Origin: an uncultured Senegalimassilia sp.
GTDB taxonomy: Bacteria > Actinomycetota > Coriobacteriia > Coriobacteriales > Eggerthellaceae
Assembly: GCF_934630535.1 (NCBI RefSeq)
Contig: NZ_CAKTVU010000018.1
Location: forward strand, 1-36,756
DNA: 36,756 nucleotides
Direction of reading: 5' to 3'
Shown here: positions 8,345 through 16,068 of the stretch, piece after piece
Layout: each line of letters begins with the position of its first letter
Position numbering within the stretch: the stretch's first letter is position 1
Notes under the pieces: model-generated
Told to the model about the DNA's origin: nothing
Databases searched by the model: none
What the model saw: the letters and a program-made list of their open reading frames with translations, nothing else
Translations under genes and position numbers: made by a program

Positions 8345-9283
8345 TTATTTCCCCTGTTCGCGTAAGGCTTTTAGGATGGCGCGCTTGCGTGCTTGCTTCT
8401 TGTCGTAGGCAGCGCGCTCGGCTTTGTGCGCGGCGCGTGCGGCTTCCTCGGCGGCGCGCTCGTCGGCATGGGCTGCGCGCTCGGCGGCTTTTGCGGCGGC
8501 GCGCTGCTCCTTGCGCTCGGCGCGTTCGGCGGCCGCTTCCAAGTCGCTGATGCGGCAGCCGCAGAAGTTCTGCCGGTACATTCCCAGCTCGCGGCTTTCG
8601 CGCGTGGCCTCGTCATAGTAAGGGCGGAAGTCCTCGAACACGGGCACAACCCCGGCTTGCGTCGCTGCGCGCTCGACTTCCTCGCGGATGACCTGCGTAT
8701 ATTGATAGGGGCTCACCGAAAGCGTGGTGCCGATGCCCTCGAAGCCTTGTTCTGCGGCAACCCGCGCCGTTTCCTCTAGGCGAAGGCGGTAGCAGGCACG
8801 GCAACGCGCCTCTCTGCGTGTGGGGTCGACCGACAGCACGGCGGCGCGAGGTGAGGCGCTGTTCGCGGTACTTGCGGAAAGGGTAGCGCCAGCAGGGAAA
8901 GCAGCTCCGCGATTCGTGTCGGTAACCGGCCTGCACCGGTTGCTAGCGGCTTCGACGCGACTCCCAAGCTCGCCCCCGCCTTCGCTGGCGCACTCGCTTT
9001 CCACGCCAGCCTCCGCCCGTGCCCGCTCGACTTCGGCGATCGCGGCGTCCCCGATGCGGCCAGCACATGCTTCCCACGTGGCCGGGTCGTACGGGCCTTC
9101 CAACACCTCGAATCCCGCATCCGCGGCCCATGCGCGCAGCGTTGCCAGCCGGTGCTCGTATTCCTCGGCGGGGTGGATGTTCGAGTTCGCATAGTAAATG
9201 GTGATGTCGTGCCCCGCGGCCTTCAGCAGGCGCGTCGGCTCGAGCGAGCACGGCCCGCAGCACGCATGCAGCAACAACTTCAT
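8345..9283 (-). CDS. queH: Epoxyqueuosine reductase QueH with an insert and a charged tail
   Basis: QueH (former DUF208) reduces epoxyqueuosine in tRNA to queuosine and is the cobalamin-independent alternative to QueG. Diagnostic residues are the N-terminal HACCGPC (Cys8, Cys9, Cys12), Cys161 and Cys164 in CRACYRLR, SVSPYQYTQVIRE, and Cys241/Cys243 in FCGCR. The start at 9283 follows AAGGAG. Two features are odd. The protein has 312 residues against roughly 180-230 for most family members. An insert of about 70 Ser/Ala/Glu-rich residues (about 82-152) precedes the CRAC motif, and a 68-residue Ala/Glu/Arg/Lys helix follows FCGC. All cysteines are kept, so it should be active. Confidence 0.93.
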   Translation of the reverse strand: MKLLLHACCGPCSLEPTRLLKAAGHDITIYYANSNIHPAEEYEHRLATLRAWAADAGFEVLEGPYDPATWEACAGRIGDAAIAEVERARAEAGVESECASEGGGELGSRVEAASNRCRPVTDTNRGAAFPAGATLSASTANSASPRAAVLSVDPTRREARCRACYRLRLEETARVAAEQGFEGIGTTLSVSPYQYTQVIREEVERAATQAGVVPVFEDFRPYYDEATRESRELGMYRQNFCGCRISDLEAAAERAERKEQRAAAKAAERAAHADERAAEEAARAAHKAERAAYDKKQARKRAILKALREQGK

Positions 9284-9334
9284 TCGCGAACTCCTTTTTC
9301 GATGGGCATTTCGCCGCCGGCGCGGCGCTTCCCC

Positions 9335-9340
9335 TATACT
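9335..9340 (+). promoter_or_regulatory. -10-like element for the HAD-tgt unit
   Basis: TATACT lies 55 bp upstream of the HAD gene in the 112-bp divergent region shared with queH. No clear -35 element is seen. Confidence 0.3.
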
Positions 9341-9395
9341 ACCACGCAGGCAAAAACTATCCCCACCTGCGGCAATCTGCAGAAAGGCACGACAT

Positions 9396-10298
9396 ATGGA
9401 GAAACGAACCTTCCGCGCCGTCTTCTTCGACCTTGACGGCACGCTGCTGCCCATGGACGTCGACGACTTCATGAAAAGCTACTTCCGCGCGCTTGGCGGC
9501 TACGTCGCGCGCATGGGCATCGCCCCCGACCAGTTCATGACCGGCATGAAGCGCGGCATCACCGCCATGGCGACCAACGGCTCCGGCCACGCGAACTCCG
9601 AGTCGTTTTGGCCCGAGTTCCTGGCCTGCATCGACATGCCCGAAGGCGTCACGCCCGACGCGCTGCTCGCCGCCATCGGCGACTTCTACGAGAACGAGTT
9701 CGGCCAGCTGGGCGCCGACGTCGAGCCGAACCCCGCCGCCGCGCGCGCCATCGAGACGCTGGCCGCCAAGGGCTATCCGCTGGTGCTGGCCACCATGCCG
9801 ATGTTCCCTCGCCGCGCCGTGGAGTGGCGCCTGCGCTGGGCCGGCATCGATCCGGCGGTGTTCTCGCGCATCACCACGTTCGAGAACTCCACCGCCGTCA
9901 AGCCCAAGCCCGACTACTATGCGGAGAACCTTGCCGCCGCGGGCGTCGAAGGCCGCGACGTGCTCATGGTCGGCAACAACACCAAGGAGGACCTGGCCGC
10001 ATGCCAGCTGGGCTGCGAGGGCTTCCTGGTCACCGATTTCCTGATCGACCCCATCGGCTTCGAGGTGTTCAGCGTGCGCCACGGCTCGATGGAGAAGTTC
10101 GCGGACTGGGTGGAGACCCTGCCCGAATGCGCCGACCCGGCGCAAGGCGTCAGCGACGCCATCGTGCCGGCCGCCGCGCGCGAGCGCGTGCTTGCGGCAA
10201 GCGGCATCGCCGACGGCCAGGCCGGCGGCGCGAAGACGCTCGAGGAGGCGGGCCGTTCCGGCGGCACCGATTTCGTCATCAACGGGATGGAGGACTAG
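9396..10298 (+). CDS. HAD-superfamily hydrolase, subfamily IA-like
   Basis: A 300-residue cytosolic phosphatase-type protein. Motif I is FFDLDGTLLPMD (Asp12 nucleophile, Asp14), motif II the Thr in LATMPMFP, motif III the Lys in AVKPKPDYY and motif IV GNNTKEDLAA. A helical cap (about residues 30-120) lies between motifs I and II. The last 60 residues (Ala/Glu/Gly-rich) look like an extra tail. The ATG at 9396 follows AGAAAGG; the frame extends further upstream without homology. It ends 3 bp before tgt, so the two are cotranscribed, but no known step of queuosine synthesis uses this enzyme. Substrate unknown. Confidence 0.88.
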   Translation: MEKRTFRAVFFDLDGTLLPMDVDDFMKSYFRALGGYVARMGIAPDQFMTGMKRGITAMATNGSGHANSESFWPEFLACIDMPEGVTPDALLAAIGDFYENEFGQLGADVEPNPAAARAIETLAAKGYPLVLATMPMFPRRAVEWRLRWAGIDPAVFSRITTFENSTAVKPKPDYYAENLAAAGVEGRDVLMVGNNTKEDLAACQLGCEGFLVTDFLIDPIGFEVFSVRHGSMEKFADWVETLPECADPAQGVSDAIVPAAARERVLAASGIADGQAGGAKTLEEAGRSGGTDFVINGMED

Positions 10299-10301
10299 CC
10301 C

Positions 10302-11447
10302 ATGGCCCTGTTCGATTGCACCATCCAGGCCACCAGCGGCCACGCCCGCGCGCTTTCGTACGAAACCGCGCACGGCACCTTCCATACCCCCATGTTCATG
10401 GCCGTCGGCACGTCGGCCACGGTCAAGGGCATCACGGTCGATCAGCTTCACCAGCTGAACAGCCAGGTGGTGCTCGCGAACACCTACCACCTGTCCATGC
10501 GCCCTGGCGCCGACTTGGTGGAAGAGGCCGGCGGCGTGCACAAGTTCATGAACTACGACGGCCCCATGCTCACCGACTCGGGCGGGTTCCAGGTGTTTTC
10601 CCTGGCCGACACACTCAAGCTCGACGCCGACGGCCTGACCTTCCGCAGCATCTACGACGGAAGCTACGTGCGTTGGACGCCCGAGTCCAACATGCGCATC
10701 CAGGAGCAGATCGGCGCCGACATCGCCATGCAGCTCGACCAGTGCACGCCCTACCCGGCCGAGCGCAGCTTCGTTGCCAACGCCGTGGACCTGTCGGCGA
10801 ACTGGGCTCGCCGCTGCCTGGCGGCGCACAAGCGCCCCGATCAGACGCTGTTCGGCATCGTGCAGGGCGGCATGGAGCTTGACCTGCGCCTGGAGAGCAT
10901 CCGCCGCCTGCGCGAGATCGAGGACGAGAGCCTGGCGGCGGGCGGTCGCCGCTTCGGCGGCTTCGGCATCGGCGGCTATTCGGTGGGCGAAGACCACGAG
11001 ACCATGTTCGAGACGCTCGGCCAGGTGGCCCGTGCGTTGCCCGAGGACCGTCCGCGTTACCTGATGGGCGTGGGCAACCCCACCACGCTTGTGCGCGCCG
11101 TGCGCGAGGGCGTCGACATGTTCGACTGCGTGCTTCCCACCCGCACCGCGCGCATGGGCACGGCGTTTTCCAGCACGGGCCGCATGAACATGCGCAACGC
11201 GAAGTTCACGCGCGATTTCACGCCGCTCGACCACAGCTGCACCTGCCCGACGTGCCAAAACTACACGCGAGCCTACTTGCGCCACTTGGTGAAGCAGAAC
11301 GAGATGCTCGGCGCCATCCTGCTGTCGGTGCACAACCTGCACTTCCTGCTCGACCTTATGCGCCGCGCGCGCGAGGCCGTGCTGGCGGGCGAGTACGAGC
11401 AGTTCTACGAGGAGTGGATGAACAGCCCGGCCGCCAAGGACTACTAA
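10302..11447 (+). CDS. tgt: tRNA-guanine transglycosylase
   Basis: A 381-residue cytosolic enzyme that swaps guanine 34 of GUN-anticodon tRNAs for preQ1, the entry step of queuosine modification. The general acid-base Asp92 is in LTDSGGFQVF; the nucleophile Asp275 is in MFDCVLPTR; the zinc site is Cys313, Cys315, Cys318 and His344. GGAGG overlapping the end of the HAD gene serves as ribosome binding site. QueA and QueH are encoded nearby. No queC, queD, queE or queF is present in the window, so precursor may be made elsewhere or salvaged. Confidence 0.97.
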   Translation: MALFDCTIQATSGHARALSYETAHGTFHTPMFMAVGTSATVKGITVDQLHQLNSQVVLANTYHLSMRPGADLVEEAGGVHKFMNYDGPMLTDSGGFQVFSLADTLKLDADGLTFRSIYDGSYVRWTPESNMRIQEQIGADIAMQLDQCTPYPAERSFVANAVDLSANWARRCLAAHKRPDQTLFGIVQGGMELDLRLESIRRLREIEDESLAAGGRRFGGFGIGGYSVGEDHETMFETLGQVARALPEDRPRYLMGVGNPTTLVRAVREGVDMFDCVLPTRTARMGTAFSSTGRMNMRNAKFTRDFTPLDHSCTCPTCQNYTRAYLRHLVKQNEMLGAILLSVHNLHFLLDLMRRAREAVLAGEYEQFYEEWMNSPAAKDY

Positions 11448-11610
11448 TATAATGCTCGGGCGGATTCCCGCCTCTTGATGCTTTCGTATTCTCCTCGATT
11501 GTGGGAAAATAAGTAAGTTAGGGTATATATGGCAGCGGTTGGAGCCGCCGCCACGGAAGGGACGGCCCGGCAGGGCCGTCCTATGGTTTGAAAGGCTAGG
11601 AGAAGCTCGC
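11448..11610 (+). promoter_or_regulatory. Promoter and hairpin leader of secDF
   Basis: TTGTGG (11499-11504) and TATATA (11524-11529) are spaced by 19 bp and may form a promoter. An 8-bp perfect hairpin (GACGGCCC at 11561-11568, loop GGCA, GGGCCGTC at 11573-11580) lies in the leader, followed by the secDF ribosome binding site AGGAGA (11598-11603). A weak stem after tgt (about 11459-11472) may be a poor terminator. Confidence 0.4.
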
Positions 11611-14193
11611 ATGGCGAAAGCGCAAAACGCCAAGGCCAAGAAGAAGGGCGGCAACGTCAACCGCCGCAACGTTTGGCTGTTGGTGCTGACCACCGTCTTG
11701 GTGCTGGGGTCCATCTTCATGTTCACCCCTCCGCAGGAAAAGATCAACCAGGGCCTGGATATCCAAGGCGGCCTGTCGGTGGTGCTGTCGGCGAAAAGCA
11801 CCGACGGCGATGCCGTGACCTCCGAGGATATGGAGAAGTCGCGCGCCATCATCGAGCAGCGCGTCAACGCGCTCGGCGCCTCCGAGGCCGTGGTGCAGCT
11901 GCAGGGCACCGACCAGATCCTCGTGCAGATCCCGGGCCTTTCCGATACGGAAACGGCGCTGTCCACCATCGGCAAAACCGGCAAGCTGGAGTTCGCGCGC
12001 CTGGATTCGTTCACCGATGAGGACGTCAAGACCAAGATCGAGAACGGCCAGTACGGCTCCAGCGGCACCATCACCGACGACTTCGGCAACACGCTGCCTT
12101 CCGGCAAGACCGAGCATCTGACGGTGGAAGAGGGCACGTACACGCCGCTGATCACCGGCAGCAACATCACGAAGGTCGACATCGGCCGCGCCTCCGAGAC
12201 CGGCACCGACTACTCGGTCAACGTCTCCCTTGATTCCGAGGGCACGAAGGCGTTCGCCGATGCCACGAAGGACCTGGCCAGCACCAAGGGCAAGATCGTC
12301 ATCATCCTCGATGGCGAAGTGCAGTCCGCGCCGGCCGTGCAGTCCGAGATCACCGGCGGCCAGGTTTCCATCACCGGCGGTTACGACAAGGAAGCCGCTT
12401 CCTCCATGGAGACGGTGCTCGAGTCCGGCTCGCTGCCCGTGAGCTTCGAGTACGCGCAGTCGCAGGTTGTCGGCCCGACGCTCGGTCAGGACGCGCTGAC
12501 CTCCGGCGTGCTGGTGGCGGCCATCGGCCTTGCGCTGGTCATGCTGTACCTGCTGGTGTTCTACCAGGGCCTGGGCCTGATCACCGCGGCAGCCATGGCC
12601 GTGTTCGCCGTGCTGTACCTGGGCATTCTGGCCCTGCTGTCGCACTTCGGCCTGTTCAGCCTGTCCATGGCAGGCATCGCCGGCGTCGTGCTGACCATCG
12701 GCATGGCGGCGGACTCCTCCATCCTCACGCTCGAGCGCTTCCGCGAGGAGATCCGCATGGGCCGCAGCGTCCGCGCCGCCTCCGTCACCGGCGTGCGTCA
12801 CGGCATCCTCACCTCCATCGACGCCGACCTGGTCACCATGGTCTCGGCGCTCACGCTGTTCTTCCTGGCAAGCGCCTCGGTCAAGGGCTTCGGCCTGACG
12901 CTGGCGCTCGGCATCATCTGCGACATCGTCATGATGCTGTTGTTCAAGGCGCCCATCATCCGCCTGCTGGCGCCGAAGTGCATCGCCAAGCACCCCGGCT
13001 TCTGGGGCGTGAAGGACTGCAAGGAGGCCGCCCCGTACTTCCAGGGCGAGAAGCCCGCGTCCTCGCGTCGCGACGTGCGCGGCCGCTTCATCAAGCTCGA
13101 CATCAACCTGCTGGGCTATCGCAAGGTGTTCCTGTCCATCGCGGCAGTGGCGATCGTGCTGGTCGTGGCGCTGGTGGGCGTGCGCGGCGTGAACTTCGGC
13201 ATCGAGTTCGTGGGCGGCACCTCGGTGACGTTCCATCAGGGCGGCAACGACGTGACCACAGAGCAGGTGCGCTCCGCCTTCGCCGATGCCGGCGAGCCCG
13301 ACGCCGTGGTGCAGACCACCGACTCCGATGGCCAGGCCGGCTTCCTCGTGCGCACCACCGACACCTCGGCGGAAAGCGCGGCCGCGGCGGCCAACAAGGT
13401 TGCCGATCAGTTCGGTTGGGATGCGGAAAGCTTCGAGGTGACCACCATCGGCCCGGACTGGGGCGCCAGCGTCATCCAGAGCTCCTGCATCGCGTTCTTC
13501 GTGTCGCTGCTGCTCATCATCGCCTACATCTCGGTGCGCTTCCGCGACCCGAAGATGGGCGTGTCGGCGGTCATCGCCTTGCTGCATGACCTGGTCATCG
13601 TGCTCGGCGTGTACGTGCTCGTCGGTCGCGAGGTCACGCCGAACACCATCGCCGCGCTGCTCACCATCCTGGGTTACTCGCTCTACGACACGGTGGTCGT
13701 GTTCCACCGCATCAACGAGAACATGAAGGGCGATTCGCCGAAGTGCACGTTCGCCACCATGGCGAACCACTCCGTCAACGAGGTCCTGGTGCGTTCGCTC
13801 AACACCTCCATCACCTCGCTTATCCCGGTTGCGGCCATGCTCATCTTCGGCGGCGAGACGCTGCGCGACTTCGCCCTGGCAATGACCGTGGGCCTGGTGT
13901 GCGGCTGCTACTCGTCCTACGCCATCGCAACGCCTATCTACGTGATGTGGAAGACGCGCGAGCCGCAGTTCGCGAAGCTGCAGAAGAAGTACGGCGCGGA
14001 CATCCAGCGCTGGTTCCTGAACCGACTGCCGCAGGCGGCCGCTGCTGCCGCCGCCGCTGCCGGCGCCGCAGCTGAGGATGCCGCTGCCGGCCAGGAAGCC
14101 GTCGCAGCTGCCTCCCAGGGCCAGCAGGCTGCAAGCAAGCCCGCCAAGGCGCAAAACCGCTCCAAGAAGAAGCGCAAGAAGGTTCAAGGTTAA
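11611..14193 (+). CDS. secDF: Fused protein-export membrane protein SecDF
   Basis: An 860-residue RND-type membrane protein that uses the proton gradient to help SecYEG pull secreted proteins out of the cell. SecD and SecF are one chain. The SecD half starts with a TM helix and INQGLDIQGGLSVVLS near residue 50, then the extracytoplasmic P1 domain, five TMs and GMAADSSILTLERFREE near 365. The SecF half has NFGIEFVGGTSVTF near 529 and LGYSLYDTVVVFHRINEN near 687. The tail from about 805 is an Ala-rich run followed by a Lys/Arg cluster. The ATG at 11611 with AGGAGA was preferred over an upstream start. It lies behind tgt as in many bacteria, but without yajC. Confidence 0.96.
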   Translation: MAKAQNAKAKKKGGNVNRRNVWLLVLTTVLVLGSIFMFTPPQEKINQGLDIQGGLSVVLSAKSTDGDAVTSEDMEKSRAIIEQRVNALGASEAVVQLQGTDQILVQIPGLSDTETALSTIGKTGKLEFARLDSFTDEDVKTKIENGQYGSSGTITDDFGNTLPSGKTEHLTVEEGTYTPLITGSNITKVDIGRASETGTDYSVNVSLDSEGTKAFADATKDLASTKGKIVIILDGEVQSAPAVQSEITGGQVSITGGYDKEAASSMETVLESGSLPVSFEYAQSQVVGPTLGQDALTSGVLVAAIGLALVMLYLLVFYQGLGLITAAAMAVFAVLYLGILALLSHFGLFSLSMAGIAGVVLTIGMAADSSILTLERFREEIRMGRSVRAASVTGVRHGILTSIDADLVTMVSALTLFFLASASVKGFGLTLALGIICDIVMMLLFKAPIIRLLAPKCIAKHPGFWGVKDCKEAAPYFQGEKPASSRRDVRGRFIKLDINLLGYRKVFLSIAAVAIVLVVALVGVRGVNFGIEFVGGTSVTFHQGGNDVTTEQVRSAFADAGEPDAVVQTTDSDGQAGFLVRTTDTSAESAAAAANKVADQFGWDAESFEVTTIGPDWGASVIQSSCIAFFVSLLLIIAYISVRFRDPKMGVSAVIALLHDLVIVLGVYVLVGREVTPNTIAALLTILGYSLYDTVVVFHRINENMKGDSPKCTFATMANHSVNEVLVRSLNTSITSLIPVAAMLIFGGETLRDFALAMTVGLVCGCYSSYAIATPIYVMWKTREPQFAKLQKKYGADIQRWFLNRLPQAAAAAAAAAGAAAEDAAAGQEAVAAASQGQQAASKPAKAQNRSKKKRKKVQG

Positions 14194-14209
14194 CATCGGT
14201 TGATGGTTT

Positions 14210-14238
14210 CGGGCCGCTCGGAAACGGGCGGCCCGTTT
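14210..14238 (+). terminator. Intrinsic terminator after secDF
   Basis: An 11-bp stem (14210-14220 with 14225-14235, one G-T pair) with a GAAA loop is followed by only three T. Confidence 0.75.
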
Positions 14239-14311
14239 GCTGCTCGGGGCGATCGCGCCGCCGTTTCGCATTCCTGCGCTATAGCGGTCAGGTAGATTGC
14301 GGGGGTTGGCG

Positions 14312-14339
14312 AGCGTATCGCAATCGATTGTGATACGCT
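14312..14339. promoter_or_regulatory. 28-bp near-perfect palindrome upstream of the DUF1292 gene
   Basis: The halves AGCGTATCGCAATC and GATTGTGATACGCT are inverted copies with one mismatch. The site lies about 80 bp before the gene start and resembles a dimeric repressor operator. A second hairpin (GGCCGG at 14383-14388 with CCGGCC at 14397-14402) precedes the ribosome binding site. Confidence 0.55.
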
Positions 14340-14420
14340 GGGAAGCCCATGTGAATCCATGTACGCAGGCTATGGAGGAATCGGCCGGAAGCATTGCCGG
14401 CCATGTTATAAGGAGTTGCC

Positions 14421-14741
14421 ATGCGCGAAGGAAGCGCCCCGAATTTCTGCCCGCCCACCGAAGAGGGCATCACCCTCACGTTCCAGGACGAGAAGGGCGA
14501 TCAGATTGACCTTGAGTTCCTCGGCTTGATCTTGCACGAGGGCCGCCGGTACGGCTTCTTCTTTCCGGTCACCGAGGACAGCCCGGCATGCAGCTCGGGC
14601 GAGATCATCCCGCTTGAGGTGACCGAGCTTGACGAGGATGGCCAGCCCGCCGCGTTCGAGTTGGTCGAAGACCAGGCTATCGCCCAGGAAGTCTACGAGG
14701 ACTTCAAGCAGGCCGCCAAGGACTTGTACGACTTCGAGTAG
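14421..14741 (+). CDS. DUF1292 family protein (YrzB-like)
   Basis: A small, very acidic cytosolic protein of 106 residues. The pattern of a strand-rich core (ITLTFQDEKGDQIDLEFLGLILHEGRRYGFFFPV), then EIIPLEVTELDEDG and an acidic end (VYEDFKQAAKDLYDFE) is that of DUF1292 proteins, whose function is not established. AAGGAG just upstream supports the start. It is a single gene between the secDF terminator and its own terminator, with a palindrome in the promoter region. Confidence 0.8.
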   Translation: MREGSAPNFCPPTEEGITLTFQDEKGDQIDLEFLGLILHEGRRYGFFFPVTEDSPACSSGEIIPLEVTELDEDGQPAAFELVEDQAIAQEVYEDFKQAAKDLYDFE

Positions 14742-14771
14742 GCGCTATAGATTCGTTAAACGGTACGTATA

Positions 14772-14810
14772 AGGAAGGGCACGGCTCGCAGCCGTGCCCT
14801 TCCTGTTTTT
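14772..14810 (+). terminator. Intrinsic terminator after the DUF1292 gene
   Basis: Perfect 15-bp stem (14772-14786 with 14790-14804), CGC loop and TTTTT at 14806-14810. The hairpin also lies just after the minus-strand gene ending at 14828, but on that strand only a poor T tract follows. Confidence 0.92.
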
Positions 14811-14827
14811 CGTTATATGCGGCACCG

Positions 14828-15238
14828 CTACAGCTCGATCGGCTTCCACTCCTCGTGGTTGCAGATCCAAGCCTCGGGCTCCTCGACGCTGAAGAACACC
14901 AGCGTGGGGTCGTCGGGGCCGTCGTAGCTCTCGCCCAGGCTGCACAGATGCGCGTAGCCGGCGTAGCGCATGTCGGCGTTGGCCTTGTCCTCAAGGCCGG
15001 CCTTGCCGCGCAGGATCAGCCAGCCGTGGCCGGGCCACCAACTGGATGCCTCGAACTTCTGGTTCTGCTGCAGCTCTTCCCACACGTCCTTGGTGGTGGC
15101 GGTGACGAACCAGATCTTACCGTCCTGCTCGGCGGCGAAGCTGAACGGGCGCACGTGCGGCTGGTCGTTCACGCTGGTGGCCAGGTACCATGCGGGGACG
15201 TTCGTCAGATACTGCAGGATGGTCTCGTTGCCGGTCAT
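14828..15238 (-). CDS. Pyridoxamine 5'-phosphate oxidase-like FMN-binding protein
   Basis: A 136-residue cytosolic protein of the PNPOx-like split beta-barrel fold. The N-terminal pattern (ILQYLTNVPAWYLATSVNDQPHVRPF), then FVTATTKDVWEELQQN, WLILRGKAGL and the end FFSVEEPEAWI matches the small FMN-binding members of this family. The reaction is unknown; relatives reduce or bind flavins, haem or F420. The start at 15238 follows AGGAGG. It lies 29 bp after ecfT in the same direction with no terminator between, so it is probably the last gene of the FMN-riboswitch operon, which fits a flavin-dependent protein. Confidence 0.85.
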   Translation of the reverse strand: MTGNETILQYLTNVPAWYLATSVNDQPHVRPFSFAAEQDGKIWFVTATTKDVWEELQQNQKFEASSWWPGHGWLILRGKAGLEDKANADMRYAGYAHLCSLGESYDGPDDPTLVFFSVEEPEAWICNHEEWKPIEL

Positions 15239-15267
15239 GTGATCCTCCTAGTCTTGGAACCGGTCGG

Positions 15268-16068
15268 TTATAGCAAGTAGCCGATGGCTGCGACGCAGCC
15301 GGCTAAAACGGCCATGAAGACGGCGGCTATGCCGTCGCGCGGGGCGAAGCGGAGCGGATGCAGATGCGTGCGCCCTTCGCCGCCGTGATAGCAACGCGCG
15401 TCCATGGCCGCCGAAAGCGTTTCGGCATGACGGAACACGCTGGTGAACAAGGGTACCATGAGCGAAGTGAGCATGCGCACGCCGCGTGCGGGGCTGTTCG
15501 ACAGACGGGCGCCGCGGCTGACCTGAGCGTGGTAGACCACGGCAAGCTCGTTGGCGAACTGCGGCATGAAGCGCAGCGCGATGCCCATGATCATGCCCAG
15601 CTCGTGGGCGGGCACGCCGAAGCGGGCGAAGGGCTTGAGCACCCATTCGAACGCCTCGGTCAAATCGATGGTCATGGTGGTCAAGGTGATCAGGCTCATC
15701 CCCAGCATCATGATGGTCAGACGCGCGCCCATGAACAGGCAGGTTTGCACGCCCGCCTCGCTGATGCGCAGGATGCCCCAGTCGACGAGCACCTGGCCGC
15801 CTTGCGTGACGAACAGGTTCAGCACCGCCACGATGATCACGATGGCCATAAGCGGAGCCAGCGACCGCGCCGCCTTGCTTGGCGGGATTTGCGCCAACAC
15901 GTAGCAAAGCGCCGTGAACGCCGCGCACACCGCTAGAGCCGCCGCGGTTTTCGCGCACAGCAGCACCACGATGAACGCGCAGCCCGCTATGAGCTTCGTG
16001 CGCGGGTCGAGCCGATGCACGCAGCTGGTGCCGGCAACGTAGCTGCCGAAGGAAAAGCCCGGGTTCAT
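15268..16068 (-). CDS. ecfT: ECF transporter membrane scaffold EcfT (riboflavin module)
   Basis: A 266-residue membrane protein that links the S component to the two ATPase domains in an energy-coupling factor vitamin transporter. It has hydrophobic segments around residues 28-50, 63-80 and 100-120 and near the C-terminus. The coupling helices carry the two family motifs in altered form: VSRGARLSN and AMDARCYHGG; the second Ala-Arg-Gly reads Ala-Arg-Cys. Its ATG overlaps the stop of the upstream ecfA by four bases (ATGA), so translation is coupled. With ribU it should import riboflavin or FMN. Confidence 0.92.
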   Translation of the reverse strand: MNPGFSFGSYVAGTSCVHRLDPRTKLIAGCAFIVVLLCAKTAAALAVCAAFTALCYVLAQIPPSKAARSLAPLMAIVIIVAVLNLFVTQGGQVLVDWGILRISEAGVQTCLFMGARLTIMMLGMSLITLTTMTIDLTEAFEWVLKPFARFGVPAHELGMIMGIALRFMPQFANELAVVYHAQVSRGARLSNSPARGVRMLTSLMVPLFTSVFRHAETLSAAMDARCYHGGEGRTHLHPLRFAPRDGIAAVFMAVLAGCVAAIGYLL

